A DNA stretch of 64,000 bases from Brienomyrus brachyistius (taxonomy: Eukaryota > Chordata > Actinopteri > Osteoglossiformes > Mormyridae). Position numbers and translations under genes: made by a program. The notes below the pieces were generated by a model. That model saw nothing but the letters and a program-made list of their open reading frames with translations. It was not told where the DNA came from and made no database searches. The stretch covers positions 8,919,001-8,983,000 of the forward strand of contig NC_064554.1 in the NCBI RefSeq assembly GCF_023856365.1, given 5' to 3'. This document shows positions 9,406 through 20,149 of the stretch, in pieces. Each line of letters begins with the position of its first letter. Positions within the stretch are counted from its first letter, which is position 1.

Positions 9406-10760
9406 ATCTGCAGAGTTTATTAATCGGTTATTAAAATCTCTCCTCGGCTGGGATGATGCCGCAAACCTACCCGAGACTGAGGGAGCCCACTGGGCAGCTC
9501 AGAATAAAGGAGATCTGCTCCCCGTTCCCCCCGGCCTTTCCTGTCTGGCCTCCCTTGGTTGTCTTGTTGTCCAGGTCCCATGTCCCCAGTCTCGTCTCGT
9601 CCGTCGGCTCCCCTGACTGTGTGCCTTTGTGGGGGGGGGGGGGGGGATTCTGTCACACCCAGCTTAACAAATTCAAAAAATGTACATATTTTACTTGCAC
9701 TTCAGTTCACCCCGCGGAACGTTTCTCAGTGCACAAGTTCCCGGCCTACAGATTATACTGACGCACAAAGTGATGAGCGTGATGGGGAAGCCAGATGAGA
9801 CTAAGGTACTGGATGGGAAATTTAAATATAAGAAACTTCCATATGGAAGTACAAACAAAAATGGTCGTGACAGCCCCACACCATCCAGAACCTTTATGTG
9901 GCGTTTTTAGGGGAGGAAGCAGCGAGGGATACGGAAATGGACAACCTGACTACGCCACCCTGGGAATTTCACCCAGAGAAAGGATACAGATTCGTAATCA
10001 GCACCGGGGAGACGTGAAGACCATGAACACTCCCTTTATCAGGCTGCTGTTTAGTTTGCACTCCTAAATGAAAACAAAAGAAACCCAACAGCAAACAAAT
10101 TACTTAAAATATCACATCACAAATGGTGCAAATCAAATGTTAAAACCCTCCAATCGCACGAAAGAGAAACCCGGCAGCCGTTATGGGGAGGGCAGTGGGA
10201 GGCGAACCGTCAGAAAATACTCCAAGGGGTCACCGCATCACATGGCGTAAGTACATCCACCCAGGGGGGTGGGCTAAAAAGGCAAAGCGACCACGCAGCG
10301 CTGTATCACGACGACCTGCTGCCCCAAAACAGATCCTCACCGCCCAGCACCAAACCTCCCCAACGGCGCTCCACAGTTTACATCCAACAAACTAAACACA
10401 TTAATACTTAAAACCAATTAAAACATGAAACAAAACATAAAACATTCGGGCAAAACAGCAGCAATTGTAGTGGCTTAGTATCCCGCAGGTTGCCTGCGAT
10501 CCACTGGCAGATTAGAAGCGGTATTAAAAGGGAAACCTTAAAAGTGGGAGCAACCGCAAGCGGCTAGATATACCAAGCCCTCGCAACTGCAGCGTTGGAT
10601 ATACCCACAACTTTAAGAAAGGAGATACTGGCGCACGGAGAGTCACGTCACCGGTTACAGGGCAGTCCCGCACGCAACCACAACCGGATCTTATATACGC
10701 ACGCTGGCCGCAACAATTAATCAATCAAGTTGATGAAATTATCATGCCCCAACAAGATCG
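9406..10760. repeat. Unidentified repetitive V-J spacer
   Basis: Repeated in cassette 3 (36135-37600) with small indels. It contains a G12-14 run (9629-9646). No intact coding frame or recognised family. Confidence 0.5.
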
Positions 10761-10990
10761 CACCCTCCAGCTCCACCTCACTACATTTAGGTACTCCGGG
10801 TGAATCTCATCCAACCCCTGGGGCCCGGCCACTCCAGCTCCCTCGGGCTCTGTGCCCTCAGACGTCTCAAAAGCAGTGCACGCAGATATATCTGAGTCTG
10901 GGTTGAGGAGGTCCTCAAAGTATTCCTTACACCTCCGGGTGATTTCCCCAGTTGAGGTCAACAGCAGCCCCTCCCCACTATAAATAGTAG
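10760..10990 (-). mobile_element. LINE fragment, EYFEDLLNP region
   Basis: The - strand frame shows [14 protein letters not shown] and a GLDEIHPEYL block, matching [13 protein letters not shown] and VDEIRPEFL of the full-length LINE at 23.2-26.5 kb. It is a short decayed piece; its sister is at 37600-37890. Confidence 0.65.
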
Positions 10991-11004
10991 GAACCAGGTT
11001 CATT

Positions 11005-11770
11005 AATATAATCTCAAATTTGGATGTACCAGTTGCAGCAATCTTGCTCAATGCCGAAAAAGCTTTTGATCGGGTCGAGTGGGGATATATTTTCAACATA
11101 TTAGAAAGTTGTGCCACAGTATTTATTAGATGGATTGAGCTATTGTGTCATCAGCCTAGAGCAGCAGGTCACAGGGTACATTTCCTCTTATTTTCGTTTG
11201 GGTAGGGGGACTCGCCAAGGCTCACTACTTAGCCCTTTATTATTATGTGCCATTAGAGCTACAGGCTGCAGCAGTTCAGTAAAAGGGCAACTTTATATAT
11301 GAAGGCTTGATCTATAAGTTAATGTAGTATTTTGACAATGTCCTTATGTTTGTCTCTGATCCTCTTACATTGGTCTCCTCTATACTACGTACTATTGATA
11401 CATTTTCCAAATTTTCAGGCTATACAGGGAAATGAGGCAAAAGCACGACCACTATCAGTATTTTGTCTAACTTTACTTTTTCAGGCATGTAATTTCCAAC
11501 GGCCTAAGCAGGGTTTATAATAATATCTCAGTATTTTGTTTCTTCCCCATTTGGATGATATTATTAAAGTTCATTTTAAACCTCTAATGCAAAAAATCTC
11601 TCTTGATAAACACGGGTTTTATTTTCTCTCTGAATGTGAGGTTAATGATTTGAAAAAGAATTTGATTGCAAGACTTAATTATTTGTTGAACTCTGTTCCA
11701 TTGCAAATTCCTTTAAGTTATTTTAAGAAATTCGTGGAGGAAATGCATTTTGTGAATGAACGGAAGTCAT
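11005..11770 (+). mobile_element. L1-type reverse transcriptase fragment
   Basis: The + frames show LNAEKAFDRVEWGYIFNIL, RGTRQGSLLSPLLL and a thumb-like stretch ending IPLSYFKKFVEE, in L1/Tx1 order but interrupted by frameshifts. The sister copy is at 37905-38670. Confidence 0.65.
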
Positions 11771-11945
11771 TTAGTGAATGAACTGTATTTTGTGATTGAA
11801 AGATTGCTATTTTGTGGACAATATGCATTTTGTGAATAATACACAATGATTTTGTAGATAAAATGCATTTCGTATATCAAAGACATTTTGTGGACAAAAA
11901 GCGTTTTCTGAATGAAAGAAGCATTTCGTCCTTTGCTGAGTCACA
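11741..11945. repeat. Degenerate ATTTTGTGAATGAA-type tandem repeat
   Basis: Roughly 20-bp-spaced variants of ATTTTGTGAATGAA or ATTTTGTGGACAA. In cassette 3 this tract is split by the gypsy insertion at the point matching about 11870-11875. Confidence 0.5.
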
Positions 11946-12446
11946 AAAGGCACCATCAACAGTTGTCGACACCAGCGATTCTACGAGGATATGCAGACAG
12001 TCTATAACACCATGTGCTAATCCAGTCATATTCGCCATTTTATTTTTGCATATTACACGCAGGCTCAGATCAGTGTGTCTGATCTGAACTATCGGAGACC
12101 ATGTTATTCAGGGGAAAATGGCCAGGTAACATAGCCTACAACTGGAGAGAATCAGCACCTACATCCTTCATCGCCTTGGCTTAAAAACATGAAAAATATA
12201 ATGGAAAAAAATAGTGACACTATAGTGAGTACATAAAACAATAAATGTATGAGCCCAGGAGTCATTTGTATTTGTTTTTTTACATTTAAATGCGAGTTAA
12301 ACGTAATTCCACGTGTCTGCTAAATCAAAGCTGGTGCTCCACTTTCTGCTCATTGCAACATACTACCCCCCCTCTCCCCACTGGCCTGCACCTATTACGT
12401 ACCTCTCAAGATAACCTGCCTATCCTGCTGCCTGCGACGCCCCTAT

Positions 12447-12610
12447 TACCTGTGATGTCCATCTGGCCTGCCCCCCCCCCCCCACTACCTGTGATGTCCA
12501 TCTGGCCTGCCCCCCCCCCCCACTACCTTTGATGTCCATCTGCCCCCCCCCCCTTCTTCCTGTGATGTCCATCTGCCCCCCCCCTCCCCCTTCTTCCTGT
12601 GATGTCTCTC
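12447..12610 (+). repeat. Short C-rich minisatellite (about 5 units)
   Basis: About five units of CTGTGATGTCCATCTG followed by a C8-14 run. This is the unexpanded counterpart of the ~30-unit array at 44190-45330. Confidence 0.85.
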
Positions 12611-13094
12611 CTGTCTGCCCTCCACATTTACACACTAATCTTAAAATTTGAATATGGTTCCTCCCAAGGTTTCTTCCTTCTATAGAGATTTTCCTTGCCA
12701 CTGTCACCTCTGGCTTGCTGACTGGGTGCTTTGGACAGAGATAATGTAAAGTGGTTTAAAACAATGTAATGCTTTCATAATATACTATACAAATACTACT
12801 GAATTCAAGTGAAAAACATGCAAACACTGTATGAAGAGGAGCAGGGCCTCTCCGTGGTTTGGAAGAATGTAATGTCATAAGAAGCAGCCCAGCACCTGCT
12901 TCCCATTACCTGCCTGCTCTCTGCATTTAGACTAGAATCTTAAAATTTGAACTGTCTTTGCGCAGAGACATTGCAAAGCACTTTGAAACAATGTAATGTT
13001 GTTAATACTGAATTAAAGTGAAAAACATGCAAAAACGGTATGAAGAGGACCAGGGTCTCTCAGTTCCTTCCTCTCTGTACAGACAGTGAAGAGC

Positions 13095-13133
13095 AGTTTT
13101 TGTACGGGTGGGTATGACATCTGTATCACTGTG
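13095..13133 (+). promoter_or_regulatory. 23-RSS of J1
   Basis: Nonamer AGTTTTTGT (13095-13103), 23-bp spacer, heptamer CACTGTG (13127-13133). Complementary to the V 12-RSSs under the 12/23 rule. Confidence 0.93.
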
Positions 13134-13167
13134 GTATTCGGACAAGGCACTAAACTGATCGTCAGCG
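13134..13167 (+). CDS. Ig light-chain J1 segment
   Basis: A 34-bp J segment encoding VFGQGTKLIVS plus one base, directly after the heptamer and ending at the splice donor GTAAGT. The FGQG motif is the conserved J bulge. The single leftover G pairs with the AC at the start of the C exon to make GAC. J1, J2 and J3 encode the same protein sequence. Confidence 0.93.
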
Positions 13168-14296
13168 GTAAGTACCTCTCCATTCTTATCTACTCTGCTT
13201 CTCTTACCCAAATCTTCAGTAAAAAGATGTTGTTTTACATTAAGCAAGTACATAATCTGCCTTTGTAGAGCTTAATTTTATTCCTAGACATACGGTTAAG
13301 AAAGTGCCTTGATACATTCATGCTGATGAAAACTGTCTGAATTTCCTGAATATGACTTTGGACAAAGTATAACAAAAAGTTGTAAATAGAGTTTAGACAA
13401 AGATCTGTTTATATCAGTGAGGAGAGAAATAGGGAAGAAACAGTATTTAAAAAGTTAGACAGTAGGACCTGAGTTGTTGTTTTATATATTTTTTTAAAGT
13501 ATAAGTGCCTCGACACATTCATGCTGATGAAAACTGTCTGAATTACTTTAGTATGAGTTCGGAATTTGTACATGAAAAAGTTTAGAGAATATAATTTAGA
13601 AAAAAATAGATCTTCAAAATACGCTAAGCGTATTTACATAGATAATTTATGTCCCAAAGATTAAGAGCCTAATAAATATACCTTGTATATTTTCTGTGTA
13701 TGTGTGCCATTAAAAAGATGTAGTTATTTGTAAATAAAGTAATATTTAATCATTTCTTTTCTAAAATTGCTGCTAATGTTTTAGTCCATTTTTTTAATAT
13801 ATTTTGCTTTACATTTAATTGCCTGTTATCTTATGTAATATATCTTATTTCCAACAAATACAATCCACACTATTTTAAGCTACTTACGAGATGTATTTTG
13901 ATAAAATGAAAATGACTGCTTTGTGGTCTTATACTTGCAAAAAGTCTCATAAAGGTAGTGAAAAACGCAAAAGTTTTTGCATATATTTATAGACAAGTTT
14001 TTTGAAATAGCAATCAAAATTTGAAAATAAGTGACATTTTGCAATTTACAAAGTTTTTGCTTATCCGAATTCGCAATTATCCATGAATTGAAGTGATATA
14101 TTTTTATCAAATTTCTACTGTGGAAACTCTTTCACATCACAAAATAAAAGGTTGTTTGTGTAAACAGAACCCAGACATGTACTCATTTATGGCATTATGG
14201 GGTTATCGTATACATATATTAACAGAGCTAATCTAAATTAATTCATTGCCATTGATTTTTAATCTGTACATTTGCTGACTCTCCTCCCTTATCCAG
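13168..14296 (+). other. J1-C1 intron
   Basis: AT-rich intron of 1129 bp. It is nearly the same as the J3-C3 intron, and the J2-C2 copy carries an extra ~600 bp. It is a plausible place for a light-chain enhancer, but I see no decisive motif cluster. Confidence 0.7.
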
Positions 14297-14616
14297 ACCC
14301 CTCCCTGGAGGCTCCCTCACTGACTCTCCTCCCTCCGTCCAGTGAGGAGCTCAAGGCAGGTAAAGCCACACTGGTTTGCCTGGCTAAGATGTCTGCTGCA
14401 TTTGCCGACGTCAGCTGGAAACACAACGGGAGCCCACTAACCAATGGAGTTTTCACCAGCTCTGCTACACAGCAGGCAGATAAAACCTTTGGTCTGAGCA
14501 GCTTCCTGAGTGTGAAGCCCTCAGAGTGGGACAGTGACGGCGTCTTTACCTGCAGAGTGACACTGGGGGCGAAATCCACAGTGGCAGAGATAAAGAAGAG
14601 CATCTGTGCCGAGTGA
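14297..14616 (+). CDS. Ig light-chain constant exon C1
   Basis: A single 320-bp C exon after TTATCCAG, read in phase with J1. It starts (G)AC CCC, giving DPSLEAPSLTLLPPSSEEL, a standard C1-set start. The intradomain disulphide cysteines are at 14377-14379 (TLVCLA) and 14551-14553 (FTCRV), with the core Trp in ADVSWKHNG. The last cysteine (14605-14607, SICAE) would bond to the heavy chain. The stop is at 14614-14616. Length and layout are those of a complete light-chain constant domain. It differs from C2 and C3 in KHNG, the TNG loop, CRV and SIC. All four psiC copies share the CRV/SIC version with C1. Confidence 0.95.
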
Positions 14617-14811
14617 AAAGTGCATCTTCATTCGCCTTTTGTTCATTTCTGTGGCCCCTTTATTTTCTGTAGGCAAACTTTCAGTGTTTTACAAAGAGGT
14701 GTTGAGGTAAATATGCTTGAATAATAAGACAAATTTTGTTATTATTTTCTGCATTATGAGAGTTGTATGTTTCTGTGTTGATGCACTTGATCCAAAACTG
14801 TGCGGCAATTT

Positions 14812-14817
14812 AATAAA
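14812..14817 (+). terminator. C1 poly(A) signal
   Basis: AATAAA about 195 bp after the stop. It is conserved in all C and psiC copies. Confidence 0.85.
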
Positions 14818-14899
14818 AAGCATGGCATTTAAAAAAAATCCATCGCTTTTGTGTGTGTTTCTCTTTTTCATTCAGGAAAGTAGAAATTTAATAATGTGT

Positions 14900-16100
14900 T
14901 TTTGAATGAGGTACTTTAATCAGTTTAGAAAAGTTGACTTACTACTAAACTGATTTAGTCCCATTAAGGACACAAACTATGATTCCAATGTGAGATCATA
15001 ACACTCTATGAAGTATAAAAATTAACCTTGTAAACAATGCTGGGTGAATTTTAACCCTGCTTTACTGAACAGGGTATGCAGTGAGAATGTTCTGAATAAA
15101 CCAGAATAAGAACACTTTTGCTAGATGGCAGTGTCTACAAATAAAAGGAACATTTTCCATCTTTTACTAAACCACTGATCTGATCATCTTAGAGTTACTT
15201 TCCCATCACTCAAAGATACTCTGATAACTGATAACTGCCCCCCATCCCCAGAAGAGAGCAGCCCACTCTTTTCCAGCAAAGAGCCATAGATTCTGATTCT
15301 CATTTCAGCTGCTTCACACTCAGTATACTGTAGTTTAGACCTGATTCAGATGTAAATGACTGTCGGAGCATCAGTGATGGCTTCCAAGAATCAAAGAAGA
15401 AAGAATCAGCATTTAATTCAGCCTCATTTCATTCACATTATCATCATCATCCTCATTAGAAAGAAGAATACTGTCCATTTCATAAAAAACACATTAAAAG
15501 CATATAATGCTGTTTCAAATAGTTTGACAGAAGGGAACCAAGTCATATTGGTCCACAATTTGTGGTTCTCCGTCTGAAAGATGGGTAGAATTATGACAGG
15601 AAAACACCTGACATTTAGGGAAGATTAAAATAAAGGTAATTTTGAAGATATTTCAGAAAATAACCTATCAAACAAACATTGTTCATTTGGATGTTCTCAT
15701 TAGTGGACCCTGGGCTGGGTTTGGGTTGATACAGGACAGACTAGTGTTCCAGATACACCTGGAAGAAGGGTCAGGCAAAACTGACAAGAGCTAAATTTAT
15801 CATGTAGTCTCATTAATGAACCTGGATTGGCCAATGAGGAAGATTTTCCATTTGTCCAAAGATTAGTGGCCTGGCTTTAGTGTGACAGATCTTTCCTCAG
15901 ATCCCAGCAACAACTTGCAAATATGACAGAAGCCCCTCAACTACAGGTTTTATGTGCAGAAACAGAGGTGATTTTAAGGTTAATATGCAGCTTGGTTCAT
16001 TTCACAAATATCGATGATCAAATGATATGTTTCAGGATCGAGGTAAGATCTGACCCCACAAATGGACCCGCCCAGGTTGGGGGTGTAACGGCACATAGTG
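14900..16100. other. Cassette 1-2 junction
   Basis: 14880-15170 matches the sequence after C2 (30000-30290). From about 15172 it switches abruptly to the pre-Vb spacer (like 2860-3760) with its LINE remnant. A Va segment and about 2.8 kb of spacer expected here are missing. Confidence 0.65.
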
Positions 16101-16222
16101 TCTCTGATTGGTTGATAACAGAAACTCCTCCCCCTGATGTCACCAACACCCACATATATCTGTGGGCTGCAACCTCCCCTCCCCTCACACTCCAGGCTGC
16201 TCATTGATCACAGACTGACATC

Positions 16223-16688
16223 ATGCTGTTCCCTCTGTGCACCTTCATCACAGCTCTGGCATGTAAGAAACACGCCTCCTCTCTGTTTATTTTGCTCATT
16301 TATCGTGTTATTTGTACATTTCTTCGTATTTATTTCTTTGTGTCTTTTGCCTTCACAGGTATCAGCGGCCAAAGGATGGTCACTCAAAAACCCTCCTTAC
16401 TGACTCTGAGCAAAGGAGAAACGGCCACTTTGCACTGTCAGAAACCCGTAGATGATAGTTATAATATTTACTGGTACAAGCAGGTCCCAGGAGGAGCTCC
16501 CCAGTTCGTCCTGTATTACTACCGTACTCACAGCTCTCCCACGTATGGAAGTGGATTCTCCTCCAGCCGCTTCTCCTCCAGGGCCCAGTCTAACACAGAT
16601 TATCAGTTAGTAATAAGCAGCGTGGAGCTGGACGACTCTGCTGTGTATTACTGTAAGAAATGGTTTTACTCTCCCTATGAAGCAGTAT
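16223..16688 (+). CDS. Ig light-chain V segment Vb4
   Basis: The leader exon 16223-16262 and V exon 16359-16688 have standard splice sites. Both canonical cysteines and the FR2 Trp are intact. CDR1 is KPVDDSYNIYW, CDR2 RTHS and CDR3 KKWFYSPYEAVS. It is the first V of cassette 2. The promoter motifs (ATTGG, TGATGTCA, ATATATC) lie about 60-120 bp upstream. Likely functional. Confidence 0.92.
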
Positions 16689-16716
16689 CACAGTGATTCA
16701 CACCATGACAAAAACC
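16689..16716 (+). promoter_or_regulatory. 12-RSS of Vb4
   Basis: CACAGTG (16689-16695), 12-bp spacer, ACAAAAACC (16708-16716). Confidence 0.93.
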
Positions 16717-17010
16717 TGTCAGTTTCACTTCTGCTTTATTACAAATACTGACTGAATTTAATTTCAATTCAAGTCAATCACAACCATCCTTAATGCAGTT
16801 AGAGTAACAACTGCCATCAGGACCGGTGGAAGCCCATGTGGTGCCCAAGGCAAACTTCAGTGCCAGCACCCACCCACCTGCACACCACTACTGCCAGGGA
16901 AAGGAAATAACGATTGTGCGTTGTTTAATATAATATAATAACACAATAAATCATATAATAACAAATAACATTATACAGTAAAGAATAATAAATAATATTA
17001 TTAATAATAG

Positions 17011-17361
17011 GGGGCGGTATGGTTGTGCAGTGGTTAGCACTGTTGCCTCTGGGACCCGGGTTCGAGTCTCCGCCTGGGTCACATGTGTGTGGAGTTTGTA
17101 CGTTCTCCCCATGTCGTCGTGGGGTTTCCTCCGGGTACTCCGGTTTCCCCCCACGGTCCAAAAACATGCTGAGGCTAATTGGACTTGCTAAATTGCCAGT
17201 AGGTGTGTATGTGTGAGTGAATGGTGTGTGAATGTGCCTTGCGATGGGCTGCCCCCCCATCCTGGGTTGTTCCCTGCCTTGTGCCCATAGCTTCCGGGAT
17301 GGGCTCCGGACCCCCCGCGACCCAGTAGGATAAGCGGATTGGAAAATGGATGGATGGATGG
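17011..17361 (+). mobile_element. tRNA-derived SINE in the Vb4-psiC module
   Basis: Same insertion site and structure as at 4716 and 7061, flanked by AAT-rich tracts, with an (ATGG)n tail. Confidence 0.8.
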
Positions 17362-17409
17362 AATAATAATAATAAGGAGAAGAAGTGGCATAGCCGTGCG
17401 GTGGTTGGC

Positions 17410-17748
17410 ACCTTTGGTCTGAGCAGCTTCCTGAGTGTGAAGCCCTCAGAGTGGGACAGCGACGGCGTCTTTACCTGCAGAGTGACACTGGGGGCGAAAT
17501 CCACAGTGGCAGAGATAAAGAAGAGCATCTGTGCCGAGTGAAAAGTGCATCTTCATTCGCCTTTTGTTCATTTCCAGCCCAGACCTGGTTTCTTTGGCCC
17601 CTTTATTTTCTGTAGGCAAACTTTCAGTGTTTTACAAAGAGGTGCTGAGGTTAATGTGCTTGAATAGTAAGATCCGTTTATGAGTATTTTCTGCATTATG
17701 TGAGTTGTATGTTTCTGTGTTGAAGCAAAACTGTGGAAATTTAATAAA
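17410..17748 (+). pseudogene. psiC3: 5'-truncated light-chain C
   Basis: Same breakpoint as psiC1 and psiC2. The open C-terminal half runs to the TGA at 17539-17541, with AATAAA at 17743-17748. No J, no first Cys, no acceptor. Confidence 0.88.
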
Positions 17749-18541
17749 AAGCATGGCATGTAAAAGAAACGGTGTTTTTGTGTGTGCTGTTCATTTTCAT
17801 TAAAGAAAGCTGGAGTGTTGTGAATAATAATGAACCACAAAATGCTGTAATGTTTTTGAATTACGTCCTATTATCAGTAAGGTTTAGTTTCACTAAACAG
17901 GTTTAGTGTCATTAGGAACTTAGGGAATATCATTCTGAAGAGAAAGAAGATGTAGGTTGATACGAGACAGACTAGTGTTCCAGATACACCTGGAAGCAGG
18001 GACAGGAGAAACTAAATTTATCATGTAGTCTCACTAATGAACCTGGATTGGCCAATGAGGAACACTTTCCACTCATGCAAAGATTAATGGTCTGGCTTTG
18101 TCAGACAAATCTTTGTTCAGATCACAGCAACTATTTGCAAATTTGACAGAAGATGCCACCAGCCTTAGCCCCTAAACTACAGATTTTATGTTTGGAAACA
18201 TTGGGTTTAAAGATTAATATGCAGCTTGGCTCATTGGACAAATATTGATTAGGGTATGATGTGTTTCATGGTCAAGATAAGATTTGAACCCCGAAAATGA
18301 ACCTGCCCATGATAAACAGTTAATAGAGGGGTGGATAGATGGACAGAAGGACAGATGGATGGATGATATTTTTCACTTCTCTTTGCAGCCAGCAGTTGGG
18401 GTGTGAACTGAACATAGGGTTTCTGATTGGCTGAGAACAGAAACTCCTCCCCCTGATGTCACCAACATCCCCATATATCTGTGGGCTGCAACCTCCCCTC
18501 CCCTCACACTCCAGGCTGCTCATTGATCACAGACTGACATC

Positions 18542-19007
18542 ATGTTGTTCCCTCTGTGCTCCTTCATCACAGCTCTGGCATGTAAGAAACACGCCTCCTC
18601 TCTGTTTATTTTACTCGTTTATCGTGTTATTTGTACATTTCTTCGTAATTCTTTCCTTGTGTCTTTTGCCTTCACAGGTGTCAGCGGCCAAAGGATGGTC
18701 ACTCAAAAACCCTCCATACTGACTCTGAGTAAAGGAGAAACTGCCACCTTGCACTGTCAGATACCCACAGATGATGGTAGTAATATTTACTGGTACAAGC
18801 AGGTCCCAGGAGGAGCTCCCCAGTTTGTCCTGTATTACCACCGTACTCACAGCTCTCCCACGTATGGAAGTGGATTCTCCTCCAGCTGCTTCACCTCCAG
18901 GGCCCAGTCTAACACAGATTATCAGTTAGTAATAAGCAGCGTGGAGCTGGACGACTCTGCTGTGTATTACTGTAAGAGATGGTTTAGCTTTCCCTATCAA
19001 GCAGTAT
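18542..19007 (+). CDS. Ig light-chain V segment Vb5 (extra FR3 cysteine)
   Basis: The leader exon is 18542-18581 and the V exon 18678-19007. Canonical features are intact. CDR1 is IPTDDGSNIYW, CDR2 YYHRTHS and CDR3 KRWFSFPYQAVS. The FR3 arginine found in all the other V segments is a cysteine here (TGC at 18887-18889, SSSCFTS), adding an unpaired cysteine. That could impair folding or create an unusual disulphide. The RSS nonamer also differs slightly. Probably transcribable; light-chain quality uncertain. Confidence 0.9.
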
Positions 19008-19035
19008 CACAGTGATTCACACCATGACAAAATCC
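19008..19035 (+). promoter_or_regulatory. 12-RSS of Vb5
   Basis: CACAGTG (19008-19014), 12-bp spacer, nonamer ACAAAATCC (19027-19035). The A-to-T at nonamer position 7 is shared with Vb6. Confidence 0.92.
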
Positions 19036-19261
19036 TGCCAGTTTCACTTCTGCTTTATTACAAATACTGACAGAATATTATTTCAATTAAAGTGAATCAC
19101 AACCATCCTTAATGTAGTTAGAGTAACAACTGCCATCAGGACCAGTGGAAGCCCATGTGGTGCCCAAGGCAAACTTCACTGCCAGCACCCACCCACCTGC
19201 ACACCACTACTGCCAGGGAAAGGAAATAAAGATGGTTTAATATAATATAATAACACAATCA

Positions 19262-19627
19262 GGGGCGGCATGGTGGTGCAGTGGTTAGCACTGTTGTCTC
19301 ACACCTCAGGGACCCGGGTTCGAGTCTCCACCTGGGTCACATGCGTGCGGAGTTTGCATGTTCTCCTCATGTCATCATGGGGTTTCCTCCGGGTACTCCG
19401 GTTTCCCCCACAGTCCAAAAACATGCTGAGGCTGATTGGAGTTGCTAATTTGCCCGTAGTTGTGCATGTGAGAATGAATGGTGTGTGAATGTGCCCTGTG
19501 ATGGGCTGGCCCCCCATCCTGGGTTGTTCCCTGCCTCGTGCCCATTACTTCTGGGATAGGCTCCAGACCCCCCGCGACCCAGTAGGATAAGCGGTTTGGA
19601 AAATGGATGGATGGATGGATGGATGGA
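19262..19627 (+). mobile_element. tRNA-derived SINE in the Vb5-psiC module
   Basis: Full SINE with a slightly different head (extra TCTCACACC before the B-box) and (ATGG)n tail. It is not flanked on the left by the long AAT tract of the other modules. Confidence 0.78.
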
Positions 19628-19781
19628 GTACATGTGTGAGTAAATGGTGTGTGAGTGTGCCCTGTGATGGGCTGGTCCCCCGTCCTGGGTTGTTCCCTGC
19701 CTCGTGCCCATTACTTCTGGGGTAGGCTCCAGCCCCCCCGCGACCGGGTAGAATAAGCGGTTTGGAAAATGGATGGATGGA
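19628..19781 (+). mobile_element. Second SINE 3' fragment
   Basis: A 3'-half duplicate of the SINE body (from GTGTGAGTAAATGG) with its own GAATAAGCGG and (ATGG)n tail, directly after the first copy. Unique to this module; explains its extra ~80 bp. Confidence 0.72.
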
Positions 19782-19825
19782 ATAATAATAAGAAGAAGAA
19801 GTGGCATGGCCGTGCGGTGGTTGGC

Positions 19826-20149
19826 ACCTTTGGTCTGAGCAGCTTCCTGAGTGTGAAGCCCTCAGAGTGGGACAGCGATGGCGTCTTTACCTGCAGAGTG
19901 ACACTGGGGGCGAAATCCACAGTGGCAGAGATAAAGAAGAGCATCTGTGCCGAGTGAAAAGTGCATCTTCATTCGCCTTTCGTTCATTTCCAGCCCAGAC
20001 CTGGTTTCTGTGACCCCTTTATTTTCTGTAGGCAAACTTTCAGTGTTTTACAAAGAGGTGCTGAGGTTAATGTGCTTGAATAGTAAGATTTCTGCATTAT
20101 GTGAGTTGTATGTTTCTGTGTTGATGCAAAACTGTGGTAATTTAATAAA
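19826..20149 (+). pseudogene. psiC4: 5'-truncated light-chain C
   Basis: Same SINE-head breakpoint as psiC1-3. Open to the TGA at 19955-19957, with AATAAA at 20144-20149. No J upstream; it cannot encode a constant domain. Confidence 0.88.
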
